Counted from the stretch's first letter, positions 8,594 through 20,360 are shown. The stretch: 64,000 nucleotides of DNA from Bombardia bombarda (GCA_030512295.1 JAULSR010000002.1:7626001-7690000), one strand, 5' to 3'. Translations and numbers: made by a program. Notes: a model not told the origin generated them from the letters alone.

Positions 8594-11500
8594 CTAGCAG
8601 AACAAATACGACTGAAATGGAACCGGATCCATCACCGCCCACACCCCCTTAACCGACCTCTGCACCCTCAACTTAAGCGCCCTCATGTTCTCCACCGTGC
8701 CGTCCGGGACACAGCTCAGCTCCAGCTCCGATATATCTTCGTGCAACCCCCCTCCATCTCCACCAAGCACAAGCCTCCTCAGCCTGATAAACTCCCTACG
8801 GATCCAATCTGCCTCACCCTTATCAATGCCCATCCCCTGCCGCTCAACCACCCAGCAAGCCCCCAAGCTGCGCTCCTCGGCGTGCGGCACCCTCTCCCGG
8901 CTCGCATCAAACGGCATAGCCACCAGACACGGCCCGTCGACGTCGAACGCAGAGACCCGCGCCGCACACCTTACGTCTTGCGCCCCGATATCCCACCCCA
9001 CGTACGTCTCCATGTAGTGCAGCACGCCAGTCAAGGCATTAGACGACCCAATGCCGGCTGCGCGCCATATGCTCGACATGTCGTGGTTCTCCTGGAACAT
9101 CTTGGGCGATCGCCAGATGAAGGCGTGACGCTGGGCGAGGTATGCCTTGATTGTGTCGCGGCCAAAGATGCTGGATTTCTCAAGCGAGAGTGGCTCAGTG
9201 GCCCACTGCTCCAGTAATAATCTCGGAATGGCATTGTTTGCGTCTTGTTCTTGCTCATGTATCAACTCGCGAACCATCCGCAAGGTACATTTCACCACGT
9301 CGTGGCTGTGTTCGGTTCGCGGTGGCAGGCTGTAGTTGTACATGCGCCCTGGCCCATATATATCGTTTGACACCACCATGTTGGGCGCAATGCTCGCAGA
9401 TCCGCTGCCGACGATGTTGGTAGGTATGTAGTGGCCGACCCATAGCTTGCCTGTTATGAAGATGCGGTCAAAGAGCCATTGCTGCGTGGATGCATCATCA
9501 CGAGTCGCGTCCAACCGAAGGGCCCTCCCTGGGTTGTCTCGCATCATGGGGTGGGCGAACAGAACATCGCTGACGTCATCAGGAAGGAAACCATGGGTGA
9601 GAACGTAGGACTTGGGTTCTGTTGTTCGGAGGGACTGCCAAATACTCGAGGCTAGTGTTTGCTCGCCAGAGTGGTACAGGTATGACAGTATGTCCCTCAC
9701 CATCTCACCTGCCATTTGTTTGACCTCAGGGTTATTTTGCATCATGGTGGCCGACGAGTTCATAGTAAATTGCACACCAGGGTAGGCTGCGTCTTGATAT
9801 GCCTGGCCAATCTCACCCGCGGTCTCTAGCCTCCTCAGCTGGTCTCTAATGCGCCACGTCTTCTGTCTGGTTCGACTGATTCAACAGCTTATCAACTCTC
9901 TGTGGCCGTTTCCTGAAGTCATCATCGGAATCGTTTGGCAGCACAAAGAATTCCATATGCAGGCACTTCATCTTCCACCACTCATCAGCCCCATTTGTCT
10001 CGAACAGAAGCAAAATCAACCTCCCGATCGACGCACCACAGGAATGATGGTAGCAATGCGCCCCCGGGACGAAGTAGCTGCGTGTTTGTCGCTTGGAACC
10101 GACATGATGAGTCTGCTTCAACATCAAGCTTCTTAATCCTATGAAGAAACGTGATGGGAAACTCTACAAGGGGAAGTTTCGGCCTCTCAACCCAATTTCC
10201 CAGTTCGTAGTGGTCTGGAACAAGCAGCGAAAGATCGCCGTTGAGGAGTGATAGGGCCAGTAAGCAGACTCTGAGGGATTCAAACTGCGTGGAAATCTGG
10301 AACGTGTCGAGACGAATCTCGTAGTTGCACAGATTTGCGACAATTGCGGCCTTGTCCTCTGCCTTGAGACATTGTCGACCTTGTAAGAATGTGATGGCAG
10401 AAGCTGCATTACAGACGAAGTGGGTTTTGCAGCTGCAGTTCACAAGACCGCATCGCATGTGAGCTGGATGCAGTCGTTGCATGTGATCTGGGTCGAGGAT
10501 GCGTCGGGCTTCGGTAAGGAGTTGGGCGTCTGGTCCAAGCATGGGCACTGTGCTTCCGATGAACCTCGAGTATGACCCAATAGGGTTGAAGAACTCGTCC
10601 ATCATCTTGTTCAAACCTTTAGTTAAAAGACGCAACTCCTTGTACGTCATGGCGAAAGATTGGTCCCCTCCTGCTCCCGGCGGTAGCATTATCCCGCTCT
10701 GCTCCACAAACGGGGAAGGGAGATAGCTGAGACCCGGGGAGGTCTTGAATAGGAGAGTGAGGTTGCTTCCTGCGGAGATGGACTCCTGCAAGATCCATGC
10801 GCGAGAGTACCAGCGATCCTCAGCGAGAGCATCTAGAAATTTTAGTACCCCACGACAAGATTCTCTAGCCATGCGCTTTTGGACCTGTTTGGGCACCTGC
10901 ACATCAAAGAGACCCCAAGAGCCAGGCTCTGCCTCCATAGGCACACAATGGAGGTTCCAGAAGTCTTGGCCGGGTGTTTCCCCCAACGTATATCCACTCT
11001 GTGCCCAAGCAAACAGGATCGACAGCGCGTTGAACACCTCCTGCGAAGTGATGGGTGACTCGAGCAGTCCAGCGGTGCGGACGGCCCGTTGATACACCAT
11101 ATCCATAGACTGGATTCCGATCTGGTGCTCCATGCTCTTGTCCTGCGGCAGACAGGCCTGGTCAATCCAAATGCAGCGAAGGCCTTCGTGTGCGGCATAT
11201 TGAACGGCACGGCCCAGGACCTCATTAGAAGGTACTCTGCCATCTCCGACCGAGAGATAAACATTCTCGTCTCTTCCCTTTCCTTTCGCTTTGGGATCAG
11301 CCATGGAATCCAGACGTGCTGCGTGCCTTCGTGGTCCCGTGCAGTCCCGGATACGACAGCTGCGCTCGGCGTCTTTGTAGCCAGCCCAGCAGTAGGAGAC
11401 GGCCATGAAGTGGTCGCAGATGCCGATCTCATCCCCGGGTGTCAAATACTCCCAAGGTTGGACAAGGCGGAATCTGCGTGTCTTTTTCTTACGGGAGAAG

Positions 11501-11941
11501 CGTGGGTAGATGCTGCATCGGGGACAGTTTGCGACCTCTTGTTCAAAGGTTGAAGACGACTTCTGAGAGCTGGTGGCTGGGCTAGATCGGCATGCGGTAG
11601 GCATAGGATCCATCTTCCAGAGACAAGGAAATGGCGTATCGTTCAATATCGTCAGGATCGTCGGGGTTGTAAGGCAGGTTTTCTTCATCTGCTTCTTCAT
11701 CTTCATCCTCGTCTTTGTCTTCGTCCGACACCAACACCTTGAGCTGATGTGTGACCCAGTGATGTCCCTGATTGCGATGGATTTTAAACTTTGCGACTTC
11801 TGCCATTTGTGCTCTGACGACCTCGTCGGGGATCGGGTCGATGGGCCCAAGGGTGTCGTCGATCATGCCGACACCGACAGCCTGTGGCGTCCATGTCGCC
11901 TGCGTGGCCCTGGCGGCCGTTGACGCAGAAGCGGTAGTCAT
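8594..11941 (-). pseudogene. Heterokaryon-incompatibility (HET) domain protein, about 1100 residues, reading frame interrupted
   Basis: The ATG at 11941 opens MTTASASTAARATQ and an acidic stretch. The HET domain follows: PGDEIGICDHFMAVSYCWA, then LRCIWIDQACLPQDKSMEHQ and MDMVYQRA, which correspond to the three conserved HET blocks. A long C-terminal region follows, including LWCVDREVDF and DEWWKMKCLHMEFF. HET proteins trigger cell death after fusion of unlike strains, and genes of this class are often polymorphic or dead. The frame breaks three times: near 11585, at the G4 run (CCCC on the plus strand) at 9989-9992, where one G too many creates tandem stops, and near 9860. The gene ends at 8594. 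I cannot tell pseudogene from sequence error. Confidence 0.7.
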
Positions 11942-12887
11942 CGTGGGTTAGTCTTGCTATTGTTAAGAGATGTTGCTGAAATGAAGCATTCTTGCACGAT
12001 ACGAAAGGTGTGCACAGCCTTGTGTCGCTGTCGCCTACTTCAAATGTGCAGGGCATCTGGGCAGACAAGCTGAACAGGGCAGTGTTCCCTGTAGTCAGTG
12101 GCTGCTGCATCTCAAGAGTTTCAGGATCCGACGCGCCCAATCGACGGTGAAGCTACTAGAACTAGTAGTCGGTGACCGCGCCGCACGCCCATGGTCAGCT
12201 TGAACTGTGAAAGCAAAATACACTGATGTTCTGATTGTGCTACATAGTAGGCGCTGTTGTTGAGAGAGATTGGAAGATGGGGAGGAAGTTGGGAACAGCT
12301 GGACTTGGAAATTTTTGAAGGCTTTAGCTGGAACGCGCCAAATTGAAACGGTAGGCGCTGATGCGTGCCTTCCATCTGGTGCTGGTGGCTGGTGCTGGTG
12401 CTGGGGTGCTGGTGCTGGCACGACCTCCATGGGCCATCCCGGTTCATTTCGCGTTCCCCCGCGGGGCACTTACCGATCGACCCCACCACACCAAGATCGC
12501 CATAGGGCTGGAAATTAGTTTACGTAAGGGTGTCGAAGGGGCCCCGCTAACCTTTTCATCCACGCCTGCCACAGACACATCGCCCAAGATTCATCACAAC
12601 TTTCCTAAAACTTGTATTAAAAATGCATAGATTTAACCTTCTACACCAATGATATAAAACTCAAAGCCTTTATATGCCACAGCCTTTCCCTGCCAAATAT
12701 GTACCTGTATCCAAGAGCGCATTATGCCAATGCATGCATGTATTTCCCCAAATTTCCAATCTGGTCGTGGTTTCTGTCCTCTCCAGCATCCAATCCAACT
12801 CTAACACAACTCGTCAGATGGAAGAGACACTGAATTAGACGGAGCAAACACACCAATCTCTCCACTCACATCACCTTCCGCCATAAT
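11942..12887. other. Intergenic region upstream of the HET gene
   Basis: About 950 bp without a supported gene. It includes a GCTGGT/GGTGCT-rich low-complexity patch at 12378-12420. Open frames here are short and lack protein character. Confidence 0.5.
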
Positions 12888-14624
12888 TTACGAAAAAGCC
12901 AGCCTCTCCCTCTTCATCCCCAAAGACGCCACAATCATGACGGCACCGGCTACGATGATCAGGATGAACACTCGCTGCATCGCACCTACAATGGCATTGA
13001 TAGCCGCGTCCCTCAACTCGCCACTGAGCTGCGCAAACAGCGGGCTCTGAGCACCCGTCACTGACCCAGCAATCTCATCCGCGGTGAACCCATGACCAGC
13101 AAGCGCCGCAGTGAGGTTCTCAACGGCTACGGACTGGTAGACCTGCCCCGCAACGACCAGACAAATAACAGTCGCGCCGACCTGCGCAATGTTCATCATG
13201 CTGAGCGCGTTGCCAATCTCAGCAGGCGGGACGGTCAGCGAGGCGACAGCATAGCCGAGCTGGATGGTCAGACCAGTACCAATAGAGGCGAGGACGGTCA
13301 GACCATAGATGGTGGCCTTGCTGGTGACGGCGTTGAGGTAGTGGTTCTCGAGCGCGCCAGCAATCAGAATCAGAATGCCGCCAAAGGTGTAGACGGGCAT
13401 ATAGTACTTGATGCTGCCGATGAAGTGGCCCTCGATGACGTTGATGGTCACCAGGATGATAACAAAGGGCAGCAGGCGGATGGCGGCCTGGATGGCGCTG
13501 TCCTGGTGCACGAACTGGAAGTAGATGGGGATGTAGTAGATATGCATGAACATGGTGGTGGAGCTGGCGGCCTCGACGATGAAGAGGAGCACCTGGGTAC
13601 GGCTCTTGAGGAGGTGGCCGGGGAAGGCGCGCGTGGCCTTGGTGGTGAAGATGGTGAAGTATTGCTGGAAGATGGAAGCAAGGACGAAGACGGCGAAGAG
13701 GACGAGCATGGCGATGGTGCGGCCGTCGTTCCAGGTCCATGAGGTGCCGGCCTGGACGAAGCCGACGGTGAAGAAGACCCATGTTCCGGCGATGAGGAGG
13801 AAGCCGATCATGTCGAAGGTGGCCAGACGCTCGCGGATGGTCTTGCCGCTGATGGGGTGGATGGAGGGCATCAGGAAGACGTAGACGGGGCCTCCGGCGG
13901 CGCCGAGCACGAGGTTGATGTAAAAGGCCCATCGCCAGGTGGCGCTCGAGACGGCAAAGGCACCGCCGACGATTGGGCCCAGGACGGCGCCGACACCCCA
14001 GAAGAAGCCGTTGAACGCGATATAGAACCCACGCTCAGCTGGGGTGCATAGTACGGAGAAGTAGGTCAGACTGCCGAGGTAGAGGCCTGAGCCGCCAGCA
14101 CCAGCAAGCACACGACCGATGATGAGGGCATTCATGCTGGGGGCAGCGCCGCAGAGAACCGAGCCAACCTCAAAGAAGATGATGCAACCGATATAGACCC
14201 ATTTGCCGTTGAAGTTGCTGTACAGGGTGCCGACGAAGAGGAGAACGGCGATTGAGCCCATAGGGAAACCAGACCCGACCCATACGAGCTGTTCGGCGTG
14301 GCCGAATGCCTCGACAACGGGGGCCTGGACATCGGCGGCGATGGTGGTGTCGAGTCCGTACAAGAAAGCAGTGATGAAGAGGCCGGCGCAGACCAGATAC
14401 CACTTGACGCCCGTTAATGTCCTTACGGCAACGGTGCCGGTAGGGGCAGCATCGGCTTCCTCAACTGATGTACCAGTTGCGTTGGCTCCATTTGCGTAGC
14501 CAGCTGTCTTCTCAGCGTCGCGTTCTGAGTCTTCGTATTTCTTCTCATTCGATGCTGCCACGCTTCCTGCAGGCGTCGCGGCCGTGCTCAGGTCCGAGGG
14601 GATGGGGGCCTCTTGTGAGTGCAT
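12888..14624 (-). CDS. MFS exporter, DHA2 (14-TM) family
   Basis: An intronless gene of 578 residues from ATG 14624 (MHSQEAPIPSD). Residues 1-75 form a hydrophilic cytosolic tail; about 14 hydrophobic segments follow. DHA2 hallmarks are visible: FLYGLDTTI in TM1, GSGFPMG in the next helix, GRVLAGAGGSGLY, and the antiporter motif C in GAVLGPIVGGAF. Such pumps export drugs, mycotoxins or siderophores by proton antiport at the plasma membrane; the substrate here cannot be deduced. The open frame continues upstream to 14816, but that extension is basic, lacks similarity and is taken as leader. No adjacent biosynthetic gene suggests a cluster role. Confidence 0.92.
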   Translation of the reverse strand: MHSQEAPIPSDLSTAATPAGSVAASNEKKYEDSERDAEKTAGYANGANATGTSVEEADAAPTGTVAVRTLTGVKWYLVCAGLFITAFLYGLDTTIAADVQAPVVEAFGHAEQLVWVGSGFPMGSIAVLLFVGTLYSNFNGKWVYIGCIIFFEVGSVLCGAAPSMNALIIGRVLAGAGGSGLYLGSLTYFSVLCTPAERGFYIAFNGFFWGVGAVLGPIVGGAFAVSSATWRWAFYINLVLGAAGGPVYVFLMPSIHPISGKTIRERLATFDMIGFLLIAGTWVFFTVGFVQAGTSWTWNDGRTIAMLVLFAVFVLASIFQQYFTIFTTKATRAFPGHLLKSRTQVLLFIVEAASSTTMFMHIYYIPIYFQFVHQDSAIQAAIRLLPFVIILVTINVIEGHFIGSIKYYMPVYTFGGILILIAGALENHYLNAVTSKATIYGLTVLASIGTGLTIQLGYAVASLTVPPAEIGNALSMMNIAQVGATVICLVVAGQVYQSVAVENLTAALAGHGFTADEIAGSVTGAQSPLFAQLSGELRDAAINAIVGAMQRVFILIIVAGAVMIVASLGMKRERLAFS

Positions 14625-16354
14625 CGTGGCGGTTGTTGTCGACGACTCGACTTGGACGCTGCGTGTGGTGAGTTGCTGCTTCCAAATTTGAACAAGTTCA
14701 ACTACAGTACCATTCAATTGACGGTCATGGTGGCAGTCGCGACGGGAGGGAAAGGGAAGGGACCGAGAAAGCTTTAAACCCCCCAGTCGTCCCTTCCGTG
14801 ACTTCGGGGATATCAACTGCAGAGAGATCTGACAGGCACGGAAGCAGCCTCCCAGAGGTCATATCAATCGGAGTTTACTTTTCATTATTAATGGCCAGAC
14901 GCTCCTTCCTGGAGACCTAGACCTGAGGAATCCAGACGGCCTGCAGCGGACCGATCCGTCCAATCAGCATCGCCTATACCTGTCAATGTGGAGCTTTGGC
15001 CCTGAATGCAGTAAGCAGTCAACCGCTTGTGGTCTAGCTGTCGGCGATAAAACGTTTCTGCACAAGACTTGTTCGGAGGTTGCAGCTGACTCCAGAGCAA
15101 GCAACGCGCAACACTTGGTAAAAACACGGTCGGGTGTCGCACAACCGATTTTTCATATTCGTACAGCTGCGGATTGCGGATTGCGGATACCAAAGGCTCG
15201 TCCACGTTGTCAGTTAGATAACGAATCGGCGAAACAAAAGTACATGTTTGGAGATTTGAGAAGCCCAGCCAGCAAAGTCCCCAGTCCCATTGAACGATCT
15301 CGTTTCTTTTGGTAGCGTGTGGTCCACACAACTGGAGATGTGACAGGGTAGGATTGATCTGGTTATGTTCTGCCGACATGCATCGCATTCCCCATTGCCG
15401 GGTAGCCGCTTGCTATGTGTCCTCGTGCAATGATAAGCAAGCATCGTAACATTTAAGAATCATTTGTCTAGATCTGCTGGTTCGTTCAGCTTGACTGGCA
15501 CCTGCTATCATCTGCTTTATTGCCTTTCACCAAATCCATCTTCCATGAAGTTCCATTTACCACTTTGGAGGTTGCCAGGCGTTTACGTACCACGAGAATC
15601 ATCGAGACGTAACATGTCCGCAGATTATATTCGTATCTGTGTGTTAAAAAATTAAAGCCGATCCCAGAAAGGAATTATACACCTTGTCAGCCTTAACTCC
15701 TTCCATGGGCACAATCGGCACGTTATGCACGGCACAATGTGCTTCTTAGCGTCGTGGTGGCTTGGCTAACACTAACAAGCGCTCTGCAATCTTAATGCGG
15801 TGATCTGATAATGCACCTTCATTAGCACACCAAAATATGAAACAACTGCCGCTTTACGGCACCCAGGCTCGCCAAGGCACAAATAGCGTAAGTTTTGTCC
15901 CCCCCCCCCCCCCCCAAAAACAAAGGCCACGCATCGTAGATAGGGCTAGGTAGACGGCACGGGGAATTCTCCCGTACACTACGCTATAATCATTAGCGTC
16001 TTGGGCTGGCTGTTTCCAATTCCTGGTTAAACTGCCTTGTCCCCGTCGCAAAGTCGCTTCGTCGGAACCTCGAGTCTTGTCTTTCCTGATTAACCCTAAC
16101 CCCGGATACTGGGAAATGGCAAGACAACTCCGGTTGTCTCAAACCCTGCTAACATCACACCACGATTGAGGTTCGTTACTGCATTATGTCGTCAATTACT
16201 AAGAGATATAATGAAAAGTATCCCGCTGACAAGAAATATAACTTTCTACCGAATGGCTATAATTACGCTACGGATATGTTTATACTCGGATTCTGTTACA
16301 AAAAGTACAACGCTGATCATCCAAAGCGGATCATTTGAAGCTTCCATCCTCTGG
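14625..16354. other. 1.7-kb gene-free region
   Basis: No gene could be supported. It holds a 17-base C tract (15899-15915) and an AT-rich part at 15450-15670 and 16170-16330. A TAACCCTAACCCC stretch at 16091 resembles telomere repeat but is too short to mean anything. Confidence 0.6.
15899..15915. repeat. Poly-C tract (17 C)
   Basis: An uninterrupted run of about 17 C. It is directly visible; its exact length should be treated as uncertain in any assembly. Confidence 0.85.
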
Positions 16355-17440
16355 TCAGGATGACGACTTTGCTTGTCTTTTCATCTTACCCCTCCAAAAT
16401 CTCAGCTCCTCCCTGTATTGTACGGCAATCGATCTTCCAGCAATGCGATCTCTTAGCTCCGAAATATCAAGACCTAACATCAACAAGTAGCAAGACTCGT
16501 TCTTGTAGAAATCCAGGAGCAATACTTCCCTCTCAGCAAGATCGTATATGCTGTCCTTCAACCGGCCTTTTTCCCCCTTGAATCTATCTCTAAACTCTTT
16601 TGTTAGCATCTCGGTATGGCGCAGCAGACGTGATCGTTCCTCCGCGTCGTTCCAAGAGTAGCGATTCAGGACAAAGTCTGTCGTCAACTTGGTCGGCGTT
16701 GGGTCAAGACCCTTAGTCCGATCGCTCAGTTTGAGCACGGGGTGTGTCAAAACGTCCCGAAAGTAGCCCATGTGTTTGAAATTGTGGCCAAAAATCTTCA
16801 CTATTCCCGACGAATTCATGTTTTGGGCGGGTTCGCGAGCCAGCGAGAGCCGTCCCCGTACTCGGCCGGCATTCGTAAGCTTAGATTCGGCGATGATGTT
16901 GCAGTCGACTGATGGTGTGTGAAATACGAATTCCAGATGGAGGGTTTCAAGATTACTTTGATTTGCCCTTCTTGAGGATTTGGGGTGGCGCCTTCTCACC
17001 GGAATGTCGACAGCACCGATGCCTACAACATCAACCATGGTCTGCTCGCCTGTGGGCGTCTCGGAGAGGACCTTGGTTTCGAATGTCATGTATCTGGAGA
17101 ACCAGCCTCTGTCCTTGCAGCAACTGCCGATACAAGCGTTGGTTAGACCTGGGTGATCGCAATCTTCCCGATCGAAGTGAAGCCTGGATGGAGATTGGTG
17201 CTCTTACCAAACAGTAGAATCGGGAGACAAGACCCAATCTAAACAAGTGATCTTTTGCTCTGTTTCTGTCTCCTTTTTCCATTTCCGCTGGGGGAGAAGA
17301 CGGTGCGTTTCCATCCTATTGAACGAAGGCAGAGGGAGGTTAACAAGGTCGAGAAAGCGAGTACCGGGAGGACAGTCGGCTTGGGTCGATGGGCCGATGC
17401 TTTGCAGGTTTTCAGAAATGGAGTCTGGAGGACCCGCCAT
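16355..17440 (-). CDS. Copia-type Pol-derived hypothetical protein, two exons
   Basis: Exon 1 is 17440-17208 and exon 2 is 17123-16355. The 84-nt intron (17124-17207) has GTAAGA, TCTAAC and CAG, and the 333-residue frame closes exactly. Residues about 65-150 read LDWVLSPDSTV, KDRGWFSRYMTFETKV, VVGIGAVDIPVRR and LEFVFHTPSVDCNII. This order matches the small beta-barrel segment that precedes the integrase in copia/TNT1-type polyproteins (DW..SS...HV..DR.WF, then V.G.G.V, then L..VL..P...CNI). No integrase, reverse transcriptase, LTR or gag is present, so this looks like a host gene carrying that module. The C-terminal 180 residues are charged, with a helical end. Function unknown. Confidence 0.65.
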
Positions 17441-18288
17441 GATGTGCAGCGAGTTTCTTGGGATGTGAGACAAATGGTGTATAAGGACCTGAGTAAATAC
17501 TCGACAAAGACTGTGGATGCTGCAGGGCCTAATGGTGCTGGATGCTGCAGAGAGAAGATGATGACAAGTGGACGAAGGAATTGCCAACCTTCGACCACGA
17601 ACCAGGTCGTCTGGAGCCAAGTTCTTTCCATGGTGGCAAAGCAAGCAAGCGTTCTGCTCATCACATTGCTCTTTCTTGCCTCTTTTTACAAGTCGAGAAG
17701 GCGCGAACGTATATCCTCTGATTCCCCTCATTCGAAGCACAGCGGGTCGCCGAATGGAATGGTGGCCACTTGACACGTGAACTTTTGGGGTAGCACCTGG
17801 ATCGCGGAAAAGCCCATGTGCAGTCGGATTGCTCCACCGCAGCTGTGCCGTGACTCTTTTCACTGCTACCCTTTTCGGACAATGGAGCCAATGAGTATTG
17901 TGTCCTCCAACACGAAGTCTAGGCGATGAGCACCGCATGCGAATATCCATGCTGTTAACCTCTGTTGTGCTGTTGATCATCAGTCTATAGTAGCATCACC
18001 AGAGCGGAGAAAGGGACACAAGCATACAGAATGCATTTGTGGAGAAACATATTTGGCCGTGTATAAGTAAAAGGTAAAAACCCCAACAATGAAGGGAATA
18101 TGGAAGAAATGGAGAAAGACTATGAGCTCATTAGCCATCACTGTACCAGCCACGCTCTTTTCACCCATCTGTTCGGAGCAAAATTAGCCGGGCCATCATC
18201 CACGCCAACCTTTGAACACATGGTTCTCTACATATTTTCTATTCTAACTTTCTATCACCCAAACCACAACCCCAACAACCCCACCACA
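17441..18288. other. Intergenic region between divergent genes
   Basis: About 850 bp shared by the Pol-derived gene (minus) and the EEP gene (plus), so it should hold both promoters. No specific site was recognised. Confidence 0.5.
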
Positions 18289-19221
18289 ATGAAGTCCCCC
18301 GCCCTCCTCCTCCCTCTCCTCCTCCTCACCCCCTCCCTCCTCGCCTCCACCACAACCATCCCCCTCCGCCTCATCACCTACAACATCCGCTACGCCACCA
18401 CCTCCCCCTCCACCGGCGAGCAGCCATGGGCCGTCCGCCGCCCCCTCATGGCCTCCCAACTCACCCTCGAAACCGCCAACCGCCCCGAATCGCTCATCTG
18501 CATGCAAGAAGTCCTCGTCCAGCAGCTCGACAACCTGCAATCTGACCTCGGCAGCGCATGGACGCACATTGGCGTAGGGCGCGACGACGGCGCCGCCGCG
18601 GGCGAGTTCTCGCCCCTCTGGTACCAGCCGGCCGTGTGGGCGGTGCAGGCGAACCGCACGTACTGGCTCAGCCCGACGCCCGACGTGGTCGGGTCCAAGG
18701 GGTGGGACGCGGCGCTGCCAAGGATCGTGACGGTCGCCAGGCTGAAGCACCGCGCGACGGGGGCGGGGCTGGTGGCGATGTGCACGCACTTTGACCATGT
18801 TGGGCAGACGGCGAGGGAGGAGAGTGCGAAGCTGTTGTTGAAGGCTGCGGGGGAGTGGGGAGGGGATGGTAGTGGGACGACAACGACGCCGGTGGTGCTG
18901 GGGGGTGATTTGAATGTGCAGCCGGATAATAAGGCGTATTTGACGCTGGTCGGTGGGGATGGGACGGCGGCTGGGGCGATGAAGGATATCAAGAATCTTG
19001 TGCCCTCAGCGAAGTGGTATGGAAACAATAAGACGTTTACGGGGTTCACGGCGGCCAAGACAGATGATACGAGGATTGACTATCTGTTTGTGCGGGATCC
19101 GTTGGCGAGTCTGAAGTTTTTGAGCTATGGGGTGCTCTCGAATGTGTTTGACGATGGGGTGTATATCTCGGACCATCGGCCGGTTGTGGTTGATGCTGTG
19201 CTGGCGACAGGAAAGGCTTAG
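18289..19221 (+). CDS. Secreted endonuclease/exonuclease/phosphatase (EEP) family protein
   Basis: An intronless gene of 310 residues. The ATG at 18289 begins MKSPALLLPLLLLTPSLLAS, a strong signal peptide, so it is predicted to be secreted. The mature part has the DNase-I-like fold signatures: LRLITYNIRYA (metal-binding Asn), LICMQEVL (metal-binding Glu), VVLGGDLNVQP (Asp and Asn), RIDYLFV, and the terminal SDHRPVVV (Asp-His pair). It therefore likely hydrolyses phosphoester bonds with a divalent metal. Nuclease and sphingomyelinase/phosphatase roles are both possible for this fungal subgroup. The coding sequence is strongly C-rich in its first 200 bases. Its stop is only 47 bp from the stop of the convergent Rieske gene. 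Confidence 0.9.
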   Translation: MKSPALLLPLLLLTPSLLASTTTIPLRLITYNIRYATTSPSTGEQPWAVRRPLMASQLTLETANRPESLICMQEVLVQQLDNLQSDLGSAWTHIGVGRDDGAAAGEFSPLWYQPAVWAVQANRTYWLSPTPDVVGSKGWDAALPRIVTVARLKHRATGAGLVAMCTHFDHVGQTAREESAKLLLKAAGEWGGDGSGTTTTPVVLGGDLNVQPDNKAYLTLVGGDGTAAGAMKDIKNLVPSAKWYGNNKTFTGFTAAKTDDTRIDYLFVRDPLASLKFLSYGVLSNVFDDGVYISDHRPVVVDAVLATGKA

Positions 19222-19268
19222 ATCTCGAGTGCAAAAAGAAAGGATGCTTATGATGGTGATCGATTGTC

Positions 19269-19992
19269 TTATCCCATTCTCTGCCTTCTTCGCACCCATA
19301 CTTCTTGATCTGTGGTTTTCTTGGGTGTATTGTCATCTGGACCCTCGTCGGATGATATGACAAGACTGCTGGCGGCATCCTTGAGATCCCGCAGCTGCAC
19401 CTCCCATATCTTGAGCCGGTAGTTGCCACGGTCGCCCATGCCGGAAAACAAGTCAAACGACCAGCCGTGCTTTGCACACGTCAGACCGGCGCTGAGGACG
19501 ATGCCAAAGTCCTCAATGTCAAACGGGGTGCCCTCGGACAGTGGGAATGACGAATGGGGGCATTTCTGTGAAATGATAAGTAAAAGCGTTGGATCAACAA
19601 GAAAGGGAATACTTCTTGAACAGATAGATACTCACATGGTCAATGGCGTGGAGCTTGCCCTTGTATCGAAACACCATGACCTGGTCGGCCAAGTCTGGTG
19701 GGCCGATGTCGGTGGATGACTCGTCAGATTCGGCGCTTTTTGTTTGGTCGCTATTTCCAGATGCTATCGACACCTCTGTCCTTTGAGATGAACTTAATGG
19801 GGCATGGAAGACTTTGCATCCTGGTTTCGCATTATTGGTATCGCTACTGCTGCTGCCGCAGACTCGCGCCTGGGACAGGTTGCCAATATCGTCGTCGTCC
19901 AATCCGATATCGGGGAATGAAGACGCCAGCCCGACCGAGAACCACGCTGCATCTGCCCGAGAGGGGGCTCCAAATGCGTTTAGAAAGTTCAT
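19269..19992 (-). CDS. Soluble Rieske [2Fe-2S] domain protein, two exons
   Basis: Exon 1 is 19992-19636 and exon 2 is 19565-19269, with a 70-nt intron (GTGAGT...TTTCACAG). The start MNFLNAFGAPSRADAAWF is chosen because it resembles a conserved opening; an in-frame ATG at 20199 would add 69 residues of UTR-like sequence. The product is about 217 residues. The metal-binding pair is CPH in exon 2 and CAKHGWSFD, about 25 residues apart, longer than the classic 15-17. MVFRYKGKLHAIDH before, and RGNYRLKIWEVQLRD after, fit the Rieske beta sandwich. No membrane segment or oxygenase catalytic domain is present, so it is probably an electron carrier of unknown partner. Confidence 0.88.
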
Positions 19993-20360
19993 GTTGCTGT
20001 GGTTGGTTGTGATTTTGGCGTTGAACTGATTTCCAGCATCAGCATCAGAAATGGTGGCTCGCGGGTTGTTTGAGCGACGACGGGAGGGCGTCAGAGGGCA
20101 TCCAACCCAATCAGTCAGGGTCTTTGAAATGGTACATGTACCTAATTTAGTTGGCGGTGAAATTCCCCACACAGTGGTTGGTGGGTCTAAAAAATTCATA
20201 CCCCTTAGAGGAAAAAGGTGTCAGGGTCAGTCGCATGTAAACAAACCATCCGAATCAGCAACATCGTGATCATCGTGCCATGAAACAGGAATGAACCGAG
20301 AAAAACTTTTTCATCATATTTGACAAAAACCCACACACTCCTTCTAACGTTTGACAACAT

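Noticed and set aside
12095..12630. Several open frames upstream of the HET gene
   Set aside because: They arise from GGTGCT-type low-complexity DNA with no conserved sequence.
16091..16104. Telomere-like TAACCCTAACCCC
   Set aside because: Barely two units in the middle of a gene-bearing region; not a telomere.
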